The translations under genes and the position numbers were made by a program. Below are positions 18,779 through 28,229 of a stretch of DNA of 64,000 nt, piece by piece. This DNA comes from Slackia sp. (GTDB lineage: Bacteria; Actinomycetota; Coriobacteriia; Coriobacteriales; Eggerthellaceae), in the NCBI GenBank assembly GCA_030527325.1, contig JAUNBA010000003.1, forward strand, positions 99,358 through 163,357, read 5' to 3'. The stretch's first letter is position 1. The number at the start of each line of letters is the position of its first letter. Under the pieces are notes generated by a model, which saw only the letters and a program-made list of their open reading frames with translations, made no database searches and was not told the DNA's origin.

Positions 18779-19618
18779 ATGGTATCGTGGTCGATGGAGT
18801 CGAAGAAGGTCGTCGCCATTGTGGCGGCAGTGGTGTTGTGCGTTGCATTCGCCCTGCTCATGGTGGGCGAGTGGATGCCTTCTATCGGTTATGTCGGCTT
18901 GCTGCGTCCGTTGTGCAGCGCAGCCGGGTTCGTGTTGTTCGGCATTTCATTCGTCTGCGTGGCCCTTATGATGGCGGCTTCGTCCCATCAGCGCAAGGCC
19001 GGTGCTCGTGTCGATTTCGGCGCTACGGTCGTAAAGCTTGTGCGCGAGGCGTTGCGCTTCGCCGTTTCGTGCGCGGCCTATGTCGGATCGGCGTTCGTGG
19101 CACTTGCCGTTATCGTCGCATTCGGCGAGGGCGCTCCGACGCCCGACCGCCTGCTGAAGCTGGTCGTCGTGCTGGCTGCATGCGTTGGCGTCGCGGTTTT
19201 GTACCGTCGGTATCGCAAAAAGCACCCTGTGTCATACGATATGCTCGGCGCAGCGGGCATCGTCGCGTTGTTCGCGCTGCTTACGCTTGGCGCATTTGCC
19301 GTGGGCGCTTCTCTTGCGAAGGATGTCGTGGCCGATGCGCTGCACGGCCCTCGTACCGAGTTGTGCTGGCTGGCCGAAGTGGACGAGAATCGCGCTACCG
19401 GTCGGTATAGTAGCTTGAGCCAGGATAAAATCGATATGACGTTCAAGACTTTCGATGAGCGTGAGATTCATATCAGCGTGGCCGAAAACGACCGCCCCGG
19501 GCTGTCCGATATCGTGGATGCCGAGGGCGTGGTGTGGCTGACGTATTTCCCCGAAAGCGGCGTGTACCTGTCGGCCGAACCGGGAATCGACGATTATCGC
19601 GCTGTCGGCGGCGAGTAG
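18779..19618 (+). CDS. Multi-pass membrane protein of unknown function
   Basis: The protein has 279 residues. The ATG at 18779 is 8 bases after GGAGG (18766-18770), and a TACGAT -10-like hexamer sits at 18714-18719. About five hydrophobic segments are visible: VVAIVAAVVLCVAFALLMV, a GFVLFGISFVCVALMM segment, an AAYVGSAFVALAVIVAF segment, a short LVVVLAACVGVAVLY and a GIVALFALLTLGAFAVGA segment. A soluble C-terminal region of ~85 residues follows with several aromatic/acidic strands. No conserved family comes to mind. The gene stands alone, followed by more than 1 kb without genes. Confidence 0.7.
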   Translation: MVSWSMESKKVVAIVAAVVLCVAFALLMVGEWMPSIGYVGLLRPLCSAAGFVLFGISFVCVALMMAASSHQRKAGARVDFGATVVKLVREALRFAVSCAAYVGSAFVALAVIVAFGEGAPTPDRLLKLVVVLAACVGVAVLYRRYRKKHPVSYDMLGAAGIVALFALLTLGAFAVGASLAKDVVADALHGPRTELCWLAEVDENRATGRYSSLSQDKIDMTFKTFDEREIHISVAENDRPGLSDIVDAEGVVWLTYFPESGVYLSAEPGIDDYRAVGGE

Positions 19619-20701
19619 GTTTTTCGCCGCGTTCGTTTCATGCGGCATGGCGTGTATGTGCTGTCTGCCGCGCGTACGCTTCGCCGCCGTGTGCGCGTAG
19701 TGTATCTGCTCTTTGCGCTCGGCGAGGATGCCATATGCCAAATCGTGCGCTTGCCGCCTGAGCTTTTCCTGCGTCCCGTTTCGCGACTGATCAGAAGCTG
19801 CGCCGCGTCGCCCGCCGCCGCGTTTGCGCCGCGCTTTCTTCGCCTGTCGTATGCATCTCGCGCTCGCTATGAATCCTGTGCGTTCGCCGCGTGCATGTCG
19901 CGTTCGCCATGAACCCGGTGCGCCTGCCGTGTGCGTGTCGCGTTCGCCATGAACCCGGTGCGCCTGCCGCGTGCATGGCGTGTGACGTCCCGTTTGCGAC
20001 CGATCCGAAGGCACTGCCGCGTCGTCCCCGCCGCGTCCACGCCCATGCACTGTTTACCCGCCGATTCAGACAAAAAATTGCGGTTGTGGCACGAAAGGCG
20101 CGGTTGTTTTCTCTGACGGGAAAAACTGACCTGGGGAAATGCGTGCGGTTGGCCCTGCGATGTCGTTTTTGGGCGGGTTTTGCGTCGTTTCGCGTGCCAT
20201 ACCCGTCAAAAACATCCACAAACGGCGAATCCGTGCCATGGTACGCTATTCAGGTCGGCGCGGCTCCGTGGCCTTGCGCGCACCGGCGTGCGTGGGCTCG
20301 GATCGGTGCTTGCGGCTTCATTCGCGACGAAGCGTTGCGGCATGCGATCCGGTGCGCACAAGGGCGTCCCGCGTGTACATATCTTGCCCGATTGCGCGCG
20401 ACGCGATCGGTGCTCTTCTTTGATGTCGTTACGGGTTTGCGCCGATCGATGTCGCTTTATGTCCGACGCCGATCGGCATGTATGTCTGCGTCTGGCGCGC
20501 ACGATTCCGACCGATGCTTTCCGCCGCTCGGCGCACGGCCCGCCGCTGATCGTGCGGCAGATTTTGCGCGCATGCTGCCGGCGTCGCGTACGCGCGACAT
20601 TGTCCGGTGCGCCTTGCGCGCCGTCGCCGGTCAGCGCAAGGCCTTTCCGCGTACGCTGTCGGCGCTCCCGACGCTTGCGTTGTCGCCTTGCCGACGTTTT
20701 C
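19619..20701. other. Gene-free stretch of about 1.1 kb
   Basis: No frame here has a credible start site plus family features. The composition is G+C-rich with odd codon patterns in every frame. It holds a 40-bp tandem repeat (19861-19980). It may be a decayed gene or a spacer between the convergent neighbours at 18779 (+) and 20702 (-). A short hairpin GTCGG/CCGAC at 20658-20672 could help end the symporter transcript. Confidence 0.6.
19861..19980 (+). repeat. 40-bp tandem repeat, about three copies
   Basis: Units 19901-19940 and 19941-19980 differ at two bases. Unit 19861-19900 is a diverged copy, and a partial copy lies just upstream. The core is TTCGCCATGAACCCGGTGCG. The period is not a multiple of three, so it is not a protein repeat. 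Confidence 0.85.
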
Positions 20702-22270
20702 TTATTGCGCTTCAACTGCGTTCGTGCGTCTTTCGGCCGCCTCGATTGCCGTCGTGTGTTCGGCGGCGTTCGCGTGGCTCGGATCGGCGCCGCCGGCGTC
20801 GAGGTCGACGGGCTTGGTTACCAGACTGACCAGCGGCACGATGATAAGCGATAAGACCATGGCCGCGGCGCCGCAGTTGATGGGGCTTTCGATCAGCGGC
20901 GATCCGAAAAAGCCCGCTACCATGTTGCCGGTCGTAAGGCCCACGCCCACGGCGAAACTCGCCCATACAGCCGCCTTGCTCACCCGTTTGCCGTAAAGCC
21001 CCCAGAAAAACGGGCCCAGAAACGCGCCCGCGAGCGCGCCCCAGCTGATGGACATGAGCTGGGCGATGAACGTGATCGAGCTGGCGTATTGCACAAGCGC
21101 TATCGCGGCGGAAATCGCCACGAACGCCACGAGCAGCCCGCGTATCCACAGAAGCTGTTGTCTCTCGCTCATATGCCTGATCACGTTGTCTTTCAAAAGG
21201 TCGAGCGTCAGCGTGGAAGACGAGGTGAGCACCAGCGAACTCAACGTGCTCATGGAAGCGGACAGCACCAGCACGATCACGAGTCCCACAAGGATGTCGG
21301 GCAGGCCCGAAAGCATGGTGGGGATGATCGAATCGTATACGGGAGCGCCGTTCGCCGCGTAGGCGATCTCGTCGCCGTAAAGGCGCCCGAAGCCTCCCAG
21401 GAAGTAACTTCCGCCTGCGACTACGGCGGCGAACAGCGTCGAGATGACGGCGCCTTTCGCGATGGCGTCGCCGCTTTTGATGGCGTAGAACTTCTGCACC
21501 ATCTGCGGTAGGCCCCATGCGCCCAGGCTCGTGAGCACGACGACGCCTATGAGGTCGGGCAGGTCGGGGCCGAACATGCTCGTGAAAGCGCCGTGCATAT
21601 CCGACCCTTCGGCGGGAATCTGCGAGAGTGCGACGACCGCTTCGCCGAAGCCGCCGTTGCCCGCGAGCACGGCGGCGATGACCGCCGCGATGCCGAACAG
21701 CATCACGATGCCTTGGACGAAGTCGTTCACCACGGTGGCCATGTAGCCGCCTGCTACCACGTAGATGCAGGTGATGAGCGCCATGCCGACGACGCACGCT
21801 TCGTACGGCAGGCCGAAGGCCATGCCGAACAGGCGCGAAAGCCCGTTGTAGACGCTGGCAGTGTAGGGAATCAGGAACACGAAGATGATTGCGGCCGCGG
21901 CGATGCGCAGCGCCTTGCTCCCGAAGCGCTTGCCGAAGAATTCCGGCATGGTGGACGCTTGAAGCCGCTGCGTCATCGCGCGGGTGCGCGCTCCGAGCAC
22001 GCGCCAGGCCAAAAGGCTGCCCACGAGGGCGTTGCCGATGCCGATCCAGGTGGCGGCCATGCCGTATTTCCATCCGAATTGCCCGGCGTAGCCGACGAAG
22101 ATGACGGCGCTGAAGTACGACGTCCCGAAGGCGAAGGCGGAAAGCCAGGGGCCGACGTCGCGGCCTCCGAGGATGAATCCGGATACGCTTCCTGCGTGTT
22201 TGCGGCAGAGGATGCCGATGCCGATGGCGATGGCTGCGAACAAGGCAACCATGAGCGTTTTTGCAAGCAT
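20702..22270 (-). CDS. Sodium:solute symporter (SSS family)
   Basis: This 522-residue integral membrane protein has about 13 hydrophobic segments. SSS hallmarks are visible: GFILGGRDVGPWLSAFAFG near the N-terminus, the AGGYMATVVNDFVQGIVM segment and the STLSSLVLTSSSTLTLD region. It couples Na+ entry to uptake of an organic solute (proline, pantothenate or a carboxylate in relatives); the substrate is not readable. The ATG at 22270 follows an AGGAAT site. It is preceded by a long folded leader and a consensus promoter at 22623-22650, so regulation in the leader is likely. A second SSS transporter is at 61658. Confidence 0.92.
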   Translation of the reverse strand: MLAKTLMVALFAAIAIGIGILCRKHAGSVSGFILGGRDVGPWLSAFAFGTSYFSAVIFVGYAGQFGWKYGMAATWIGIGNALVGSLLAWRVLGARTRAMTQRLQASTMPEFFGKRFGSKALRIAAAAIIFVFLIPYTASVYNGLSRLFGMAFGLPYEACVVGMALITCIYVVAGGYMATVVNDFVQGIVMLFGIAAVIAAVLAGNGGFGEAVVALSQIPAEGSDMHGAFTSMFGPDLPDLIGVVVLTSLGAWGLPQMVQKFYAIKSGDAIAKGAVISTLFAAVVAGGSYFLGGFGRLYGDEIAYAANGAPVYDSIIPTMLSGLPDILVGLVIVLVLSASMSTLSSLVLTSSSTLTLDLLKDNVIRHMSERQQLLWIRGLLVAFVAISAAIALVQYASSITFIAQLMSISWGALAGAFLGPFFWGLYGKRVSKAAVWASFAVGVGLTTGNMVAGFFGSPLIESPINCGAAAMVLSLIIVPLVSLVTKPVDLDAGGADPSHANAAEHTTAIEAAERRTNAVEAQ

Positions 22271-22616
22271 GGGGTATTCCTATCGTGAAGTATCGCGTCG
22301 GTTCGCGCCCGCGCGCTGCGGCGGGCGTCGTCGATGGCGAGCGCGGGCGTCATGCGTTCGCGCTCGCCATCGCATACGAAGGCGCACACGGAGACGCGGC
22401 TGAGAGAGAGGAGGGCCGCGTCTGCCCGTGTGCTACAGATATCGATAGGAATATGCGGAGAAAAGGGATGCGAAAGGGCGATGCCCGCACGAAAGGCGGG
22501 CATCGCATGGGGTGAGATCGAACATGAAGGGGGAGCAACGATGGTTGCTGCAGACGGCTGGGGTAGCCGTGATATGTGCAGGACCGTTGCCCATGGCTGA
22601 CTCCTTCTATGTCGCA
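22271..22616 (-). promoter_or_regulatory. Long structured 5' leader of the symporter gene
   Basis: About 345 bases separate the predicted transcription start from the symporter ATG. Five stems can form, in transcript order: ACGGCT/AGCCGT (22554-22570), AGCAAC/GTTGCT (22534-22549), an 11-bp stem GCGATGCCCGC (22478-22506), a two-part stem GCACACG plus AGACGCGGC (22384-22433) and a 13-bp stem GATGGCGAGCGCG (22333-22371). None has a T-run directly after it, so this does not look like simple attenuation. It may be an RNA switch, translational control through the short ORF, or mRNA processing. Confidence 0.55.
22433..22594 (-). CDS. Short leader ORF, 53 codons
   Basis: An ATG at 22594 follows AGAAGGAG (22601-22608) by 6 bases, about 20 bases into the predicted transcript, and the frame stays open for 53 codons to TAG. 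The peptide has four Cys (TPAVCSNHRC, LTPCDA, LSCGHR) and no known family. The first three leader stems lie inside it, so ribosome progress would remodel the RNA. It is likelier a regulatory leader than a functional protein. Confidence 0.5.
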   Translation of the reverse strand: MGNGPAHITATPAVCSNHRCSPFMFDLTPCDARLSCGHRPFASLFSAYSYRYL

Positions 22617-22622
22617 GTGCCC

Positions 22623-22650
22623 ATTATAGGTGCCCGCTGGGCACGGTCAA
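22623..22650 (-). promoter_or_regulatory. Consensus promoter with palindromic spacer, driving the symporter
   Basis: On the minus strand TTGACC (22645-22650) and TATAAT (22623-22628) are 16 bases apart. The spacer is occupied by a perfect inverted repeat GTGCCC/GGGCAC (22630-22644, centre GCT), a good position for a repressor. Confidence 0.8.
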
Positions 22651-23130
22651 TGCTCCAAGAAAAAGAAAGCCGAAGAATTGCGCGAGCGCACAAAAAGGAG
22701 CGGTGTAAGGATGCGCTTTCATCTTCGGATATGGTATTAAATAAGTAATGTATTGCGTTGTTTTTGCTCAAGCGTCCAAAAGAAGGACAGCGCGTCCGCT
22801 CGAAGGGGGCGGCGCCGCTGGGTTCGGGAGAGGCGGCATGGGGGTCGGTGCGTGGCCGTATGGCGTTTGCGCGCGAAACGGGCGCGTTACGTCTGCATGC
22901 GAAAGCCCAGCTTCCGTTTCGGCGGGCGCGCCGGCTCGAATCGCGTCTTCACTTTCGCGCGTTGCTCCGTCGCGAGACGCCTTCGCCGCAGCGCGCGGCA
23001 TCGAATCGCTGCGTGATTCGGAAAATGGTAACGATTGCGTGACAGGCCGTGGGGGCTTTTCGTCGCCCTAGGTGGGCAAGTAAAATTAGCTTTTTGGACA
23101 AATGTTGAATATCTTCCAAAGGAGGAGCCT
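22651..23130. other. Gene-free stretch before the YhgE/Pip pair
   Basis: This is divergent intergenic DNA of ~480 bases. I see no gene. A TATTAA -10-like site occurs near 22735 and an AT-rich patch at 23080-23120 that probably carries the promoter for 23131, but no -35/-10 pair is convincing. Confidence 0.5.
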
Positions 23131-25923
23131 GTGCATAACGTTTGGCGTGTGTTCGTGCGCGATGTGAAACGTATTGCGAAAGTGCCCCAGGCATGGCTCG
23201 TCGTCTTGGTTCTCGCGGTCCTTCCCTCACTGTACACCTGGTTCAACGTGGCGGGTTTTTGGAACCCGTACGAGAACACGGGCTCTATTCCCGTATGCGT
23301 GGTGAACGAGGATGCGGGCGCGAACGACGAGATGCTCGGCGAGCTTCGTCTCGGTGATCAGGTGGTCGATCAGCTGCATGAGAACACCCAGCTCGGGTGG
23401 CAGTTCGTCGATCGCGACCAGGCCATGGAAGAGGTCGAATCGGGCCGAGCCTACGCGGCCTTCGTCATTCCCGAGGATTTCAGCGCCGACGTGGCGACGC
23501 TGGTGTCGGGGAATTTCGAGCGCCCTCAGCTCGAGTATTACGTCAACGAGAAGGCGGGTCCCGTGGCGCCGAAGATCACGGACACGGGCGCCACGACGCT
23601 CGATACCACGATCAACGACACGTTCGTGTCCACGGTCAGCTCCACGGTGGTCTCCGCCATCGACGAAGCGTTCGCGGCCGCGCACGCCGATCTGGCGGGC
23701 ACGCGCGATAACGCGGTGGCGCGCCTCGAAGAGGCGTCGGGCGATATCGCCGATGCGCGCGCGTCGCTTTCCGAGCTCGCTTCCGCCGCCGACGGCGCGG
23801 TCGATAAGGCCGAGCAGGCGAAAGGCGCGCTGAGTCAGGCGAAAGATCAGATCGTGCTGCTTTCGGCGGGCCTCGCCGACGCCTCCGAGCTGGCGGCCGA
23901 CGTCAATACGGGCATCGTGGAGTTTTCGGGCACGGCGGCGAGCGTGCTCGATCACGGCTCGGCGCTGCTGTCCCAGACGAGCTCCGGGGCGAATGCGGCC
24001 ATAGGCGGCACGGCGGCGGGCATCGTCGCGGCGGCGGCCGACGTGGATGCGGCTCTGCAGCGCGCCCAGACGGTCGTCGACGAAAACACCCGGGTCATCG
24101 AGCTGTTGCGCGCGCTGCAGCAGGGCATTCCCGACGGCGCTCCCGGCAAGGCGGAGCTCGATTCCGTGATCGCGGCCCTCGAAGGGCGCAATGCCGAGGC
24201 CCGCGCCACGATAGAGAGCCTGCGCGGCCTGGCGGCGGGCACGTCCGATACGGCTTCGTCGGCTTCGTCGGCCGCCGACGCGTTGAACTCCTCCGTGCAG
24301 CAGACGCTGCAGAACGTGGACGGCTATCGTGAAACGCTCGCTTCGCAGACCATTCCGCAAGCGAGTTCGGGCTTGGCGCGCGTGGCTTCGGCGACGGGCG
24401 GCTTCAGCGGCGCGGTGGCGGGCCAGACGGTCCTGGTCGATCAGGCCGTCGGCGTGCTCGACCAGCTCAAGACCACGCTGTCGCTTTCCTCCGACGCCTT
24501 ATCGCAGACCGATTCGCTGCTCGCCGACCTTCAGGCCGATTTCGACTCCGTGAAAACGGACGTGGCGGCGCTCGGGTCGTCGAGCGCCTTGGGATCGCTT
24601 TTCGACGAGGGCGACCTCGATCCTGCCAAGGTGGCCGATTTCATGATGTCGCCCACCCAGGTGGAAACGGAGAAGCTCTATCCCATCAACTCCTACGGCT
24701 CGGCCATGGCCCCGCTGTTCATCAATCTCACCTTGTGGATCGGCGTGTTCATGCTTATGGTCATCCTGCGCAACGAGGTGGACGACGAGGGCTTCGAGCG
24801 CCTGACCATCGCGCAGCGTTTCTTGGGCCGCGGGCTGCTTTTGGCCGTCATCGTGACGCTGCAGGCCGTCATCTGCTGCGCGGGCTGTTTGTTCATAGGC
24901 GTGCAAGCCGTCAACGTGCCGGCGTTTTTCGCGACGGCCGTCATGTGCTCGCTGGCGTATCTGGCTATCCAGTACACGCTGTCCACGACCTTGCAGCATA
25001 TCGGCAAGGCCATCTGCGTGATCTTGGTGTTCGTGCAGATCCCCGGCGCGACGGGCCTGTATCCCATCGAGATGACGCCGAGCTTTTTCCAGGCGGTCTA
25101 TCCGGCGTTCCCCTTCACGTACGGCATCAACGCCATCCGCGAGACCACGTGCGGGTTCTACGACGGAGCATGGCTTCAGAGCATGGGCGTGCTGCTGGCG
25201 TTTTTCGCGGCGTTTTTGGTCATCGGCCTGCTGGCCCGCCCGTATTTGACGAACCTGAACCGGCTGTTCGCGCGCCAGATCGAGGAAAGCGACATCATCA
25301 ACGGCGAACAGGTGCAGCTGCCCGAGCGCCGCTACCGCATGGCCCAGCTGATCCGCGTGCTTTCCGATCGGGAGGAATACCGCAGCGCCATCGCCGCGCG
25401 CGCCGCCCGCTTCATGCGGCTGTATCCGAAGTTCAAGCGCGGCGCCGTGATCGTGGGCATCGTGGTTCCTGTGGCCGTCACGCTGGTGTGCGCCATCACC
25501 GAGACCGAGAAGGTGGTCATGCTCACGGCGTGGCTTATCTGGCTCGTCGTGATCGTGGCGTTTCTCATCATCGTGGAATACCTGCGCGACAACCTGAGTC
25601 GGCAGGTCCACCTCGAATCGATGAGCGACGAGGAAGTGCGCACGCTCTACGCGCGTCGCAACGCCGTCTGTCCGTCATGCGCGCCGCGCGCCCATCAGGC
25701 GGGATGGTGCGCTTCCGAGGCGTGCGACGCGACTGCCCCGACGCATGACGCCGGCGGATCGGGCGCAGGCGGCAGCGACGCCGCCGACGGCGGCGACGGC
25801 CCGTGCGACGGTACGAGCGTCGATGCCGCCTCTGCGGCGCGCGGGTATCGCCCGCTCGGCGCCCGCTTCGCGCCGCGCCATCGCGCAGGACGTTCGGATG
25901 AAGAGAAAGGAGGCCGTCGATGA
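23131..25923 (+). CDS. YhgE/Pip domain membrane protein (first of a pair)
   Basis: The protein has 930 residues and starts at a GTG 3 bases after the strong AAAGGAGGAG (23118-23127). An N-terminal transmembrane helix (WLVVLVLAVLPSLYTWFN) is followed by the YhgE N-domain GFWNPYENTGSIPVCVVNED. About 400 Ala/Ser/Asp-rich residues with coiled-coil character come next. Five or six C-terminal helices follow, as in ABC-2-type permeases, including PGATGLYPIEMTPSFFQ and FPFTYGINAIRE. The last ~80 residues are a Cys-containing low-complexity tail. Relatives include phage-infection protein Pip and type VII-like envelope proteins. Its stop overlaps the next ATG, so the two are coupled. Confidence 0.88.
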   Translation: MHNVWRVFVRDVKRIAKVPQAWLVVLVLAVLPSLYTWFNVAGFWNPYENTGSIPVCVVNEDAGANDEMLGELRLGDQVVDQLHENTQLGWQFVDRDQAMEEVESGRAYAAFVIPEDFSADVATLVSGNFERPQLEYYVNEKAGPVAPKITDTGATTLDTTINDTFVSTVSSTVVSAIDEAFAAAHADLAGTRDNAVARLEEASGDIADARASLSELASAADGAVDKAEQAKGALSQAKDQIVLLSAGLADASELAADVNTGIVEFSGTAASVLDHGSALLSQTSSGANAAIGGTAAGIVAAAADVDAALQRAQTVVDENTRVIELLRALQQGIPDGAPGKAELDSVIAALEGRNAEARATIESLRGLAAGTSDTASSASSAADALNSSVQQTLQNVDGYRETLASQTIPQASSGLARVASATGGFSGAVAGQTVLVDQAVGVLDQLKTTLSLSSDALSQTDSLLADLQADFDSVKTDVAALGSSSALGSLFDEGDLDPAKVADFMMSPTQVETEKLYPINSYGSAMAPLFINLTLWIGVFMLMVILRNEVDDEGFERLTIAQRFLGRGLLLAVIVTLQAVICCAGCLFIGVQAVNVPAFFATAVMCSLAYLAIQYTLSTTLQHIGKAICVILVFVQIPGATGLYPIEMTPSFFQAVYPAFPFTYGINAIRETTCGFYDGAWLQSMGVLLAFFAAFLVIGLLARPYLTNLNRLFARQIEESDIINGEQVQLPERRYRMAQLIRVLSDREEYRSAIAARAARFMRLYPKFKRGAVIVGIVVPVAVTLVCAITETEKVVMLTAWLIWLVVIVAFLIIVEYLRDNLSRQVHLESMSDEEVRTLYARRNAVCPSCAPRAHQAGWCASEACDATAPTHDAGGSGAGGSDAADGGDGPCDGTSVDAASAARGYRPLGARFAPRHRAGRSDEEKGGRR

Positions 25924-28103
25924 AGAACATCTGGCTGCTTTTCACGGGCGATCTGAAGCGCCTGTGCCATAACACGGTCACGGTGATCATCGTCGCGGGC
26001 CTCATCGCCATTCCGTCGATTTTCTCGTGGTACAACCTCATCGCGTGCTGGAACGTGTTCGATAACACGGGCAATCTCACGGTGGCGGTTGCCAATTCCG
26101 ATGCCGGCTACGAAAGCGACCTCGTGCCGCTCGAGGTGAACGTGGGCGACCAGGTGGTTTCCGCCTTGCGCGCGAACGACCAGCTGAAATGGAAGATTAC
26201 CGACGAAGAGGACGCCATAGACGGCGCTCGTTCGGGCCGGTATTACGCCGCGGTGGTGATTCCTGAAAGCTTCAGCCGCGACATGATGACGTTTTACTCC
26301 GACGACGTCGAGCACGCCAAGATAGCCTATTACACCAACGAGAAGAAAAACGCCATCGCCCCGAAAGTCACCGATCGCGGCGCCGACGGCGTGTCGGCCC
26401 AGGTGAACCAGGTGTTCGCGGAAACGCTTTCGCAAGCGGCCCTCAGCATCGCCTCGGCGCTTGCCGAATACGCCGACGAAAGCGATCTCGACGGACGCAT
26501 CGGCGAGCTTGCGGGCCATATCGGCGAAGTGGGCGACCGCATGGACAAGGCGGCGTCGGTTCTGTCCATGTACGGATCCGTGCTGGGCTCGGCCCAGACG
26601 CTCGTGTCCGATTCGGGCGACCTGCTGGGCGGCGTCAAAGGCGCGGCCGACGAGGTGGCGTCGTCGGTCGGCGAGATCAAGGGTGCCGCAGGCGATGTCG
26701 CGGGCGCCATGGACGGTTCGGCGTCGGCGCTTTCCGCAGCGTTGCAGCAAAGCGCGCAAGGCTACGGCGCCGTGGCCGATTCGGTGGACGCGGCGTTCGA
26801 TTCCGCCGCCTCGTTGGCTTCGCAGTCGGCTTCGTCGTTGCGCGGCGCCGCGGGCAGCGTGGACGCGCAGATCGGGTCGTATCGCGATATCGTGGCGCAG
26901 CTGCAGGCCGTGCGCCCCTCGCTTCCTTCCCATATGCAGTCGGCCGTCGATACGCTCATCGCGCGTCTCGAGGCGTCCATCTCGCTGCAGGAGCAGCTGT
27001 GCGATTCGTTGAACGACGCTGCCGCGGGCATCGAGGAGGGAAGCGCCGATACCCAGGCGAAACGCGACGAGATCGCTTCGCTGGCCGCCCAGGCCGAAGC
27101 AAGCCTTTCGGGCGCCAAGGCCCACTACGACGAGCAGCTCAAGCCCGATATCGAGGCGCTGGCCGGCGTGGTGGAGCAGGCGAGCGCCTCGCTTTCCTCG
27201 ACAGGCGAGCTGCTCGACGGCGCGAGCGCCGACTTGATCGGGGCCGCGGGGTCGGTCTCTTCGGGTATCGGGGATGCGAAGCAGAAAGTGGATGCCGCCG
27301 CGGGCGATTTGTCCCAGACGGCCCAGCGCCTGCATACGCTGGGCGCCGACATGGCTTCGGCGCTCGCGTCGGGCGACATCGACGCGCTGCGCGCGGTCAT
27401 CGGCTCGGACCCTTCGGCGCTGGCGGAGGCTATTTCGGCTCCGGTGCAGCTCGATCGCCATGCGGTCTATCCGGTGGAAAACTTCGGCTCGGCGATGACG
27501 CCGTTGTACACCACGCTGGCCTTGTGGATCGGCGCGTTGCTGCTGATGGTGGCGCTTAAACCCGCCCCGTCGAAGCGCATTCTCGACCAGTTGGGCAACC
27601 CGCCTGCGTGGCAGCAGTTCATCGGACGTTTCGGCGTGGTCGGTCTGCTTTCGCTGCTGCAAAGCACGTGCGTGGCCGTGGGCAACATGGTGTTTCTGGG
27701 CGTGCAGACGGTGCATCCGGTGCTGTATCTGGTGTGTTACTGGGTCTCGGGCTTGGTATTCGCGTTCATCATCTACACGCTGGTGGTTTCGTTCGCCAAT
27801 TTCGGCAAGGCGCTTGCGGTCTTTTTGCTCATCGCCCAGGTGTCGGGCGGCGGCGGCAGCTATCCTTTGCAGTCGCTTCCGTCGTTCGTGCAGGAAATCA
27901 GCCCGTATCTGCCTATCACGCATGCGGTCAACGCCATGCGTGCGGCCATGTTCGGCGTGTACAACGGCGATTTTTGGACGGAGATCGGCATCCTATTGCT
28001 GTTCGCGGTTCCCTTCGTCGTGCTGGGACTCGTGCTGCGCACGCCGCTGATCAAGGTGGTCTCGAAGTTCGTGGAGCGCGTGGAAAGCACGAAGGTCATG
28101 TAG
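25920..28103 (+). CDS. YhgE/Pip domain membrane protein (second of a pair)
   Basis: The protein has 727 residues. Its ATG overlaps the previous stop as ATGA, with an AAAGGAGG site inside the upstream gene. It has the same layout as its neighbour: an N-terminal helix, the NLIACWNVFDNTGNLTVAV motif, a long Ala/Ser-rich coiled region and a C-terminal permease-like block containing VSGGGGSYPLQSLPSFVQ and YLPITHAVNAMRAAMFG. The two are probably partners in one envelope complex. Substrate or phage-receptor roles cannot be decided from sequence. It is followed by a strong hairpin shared with the convergent gene. Confidence 0.88.
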   Translation: MKNIWLLFTGDLKRLCHNTVTVIIVAGLIAIPSIFSWYNLIACWNVFDNTGNLTVAVANSDAGYESDLVPLEVNVGDQVVSALRANDQLKWKITDEEDAIDGARSGRYYAAVVIPESFSRDMMTFYSDDVEHAKIAYYTNEKKNAIAPKVTDRGADGVSAQVNQVFAETLSQAALSIASALAEYADESDLDGRIGELAGHIGEVGDRMDKAASVLSMYGSVLGSAQTLVSDSGDLLGGVKGAADEVASSVGEIKGAAGDVAGAMDGSASALSAALQQSAQGYGAVADSVDAAFDSAASLASQSASSLRGAAGSVDAQIGSYRDIVAQLQAVRPSLPSHMQSAVDTLIARLEASISLQEQLCDSLNDAAAGIEEGSADTQAKRDEIASLAAQAEASLSGAKAHYDEQLKPDIEALAGVVEQASASLSSTGELLDGASADLIGAAGSVSSGIGDAKQKVDAAAGDLSQTAQRLHTLGADMASALASGDIDALRAVIGSDPSALAEAISAPVQLDRHAVYPVENFGSAMTPLYTTLALWIGALLLMVALKPAPSKRILDQLGNPPAWQQFIGRFGVVGLLSLLQSTCVAVGNMVFLGVQTVHPVLYLVCYWVSGLVFAFIIYTLVVSFANFGKALAVFLLIAQVSGGGGSYPLQSLPSFVQEISPYLPITHAVNAMRAAMFGVYNGDFWTEIGILLLFAVPFVVLGLVLRTPLIKVVSKFVERVESTKVM

Positions 28104-28159
28104 GCGGCCGCCTGCCGCGGCGCAGGGCCGCGAAGCCGGTTGCCGTGTGCGGGCATGAA

Positions 28160-28206
28160 AACGCCCCCTGTCCGAAAGGCGTGCTGCTTTTCGGACAGGG
28201 GGCGTT
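28160..28206. terminator. Strong terminator between convergent genes
   Basis: A perfect 18-base stem AACGCCCCCTGTCCGAAA with an 11-base loop. On the minus strand it is followed by TTTTC, so it terminates the transporter gene at 28230; it should also stop the plus-strand pair. Confidence 0.9.
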
Positions 28207-28229
28207 GTGCGTTAAAGGGGCCTGTTTTC

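Noticed and set aside
19861..19980. CRISPR array
   Set aside because: The 40-bp units are contiguous tandem copies without unique spacers, and no cas genes are present.
20180..20854. 224-codon plus-strand frame in the gene-free region
   Set aside because: Arg/Cys/Ser-rich, runs into the end of the symporter gene, no ribosome site.
22711..22740. Nine-codon peptide upstream of the YhgE pair
   Set aside because: Starts after a TAAGG but has no promoter evidence and no conserved feature; too short to support.
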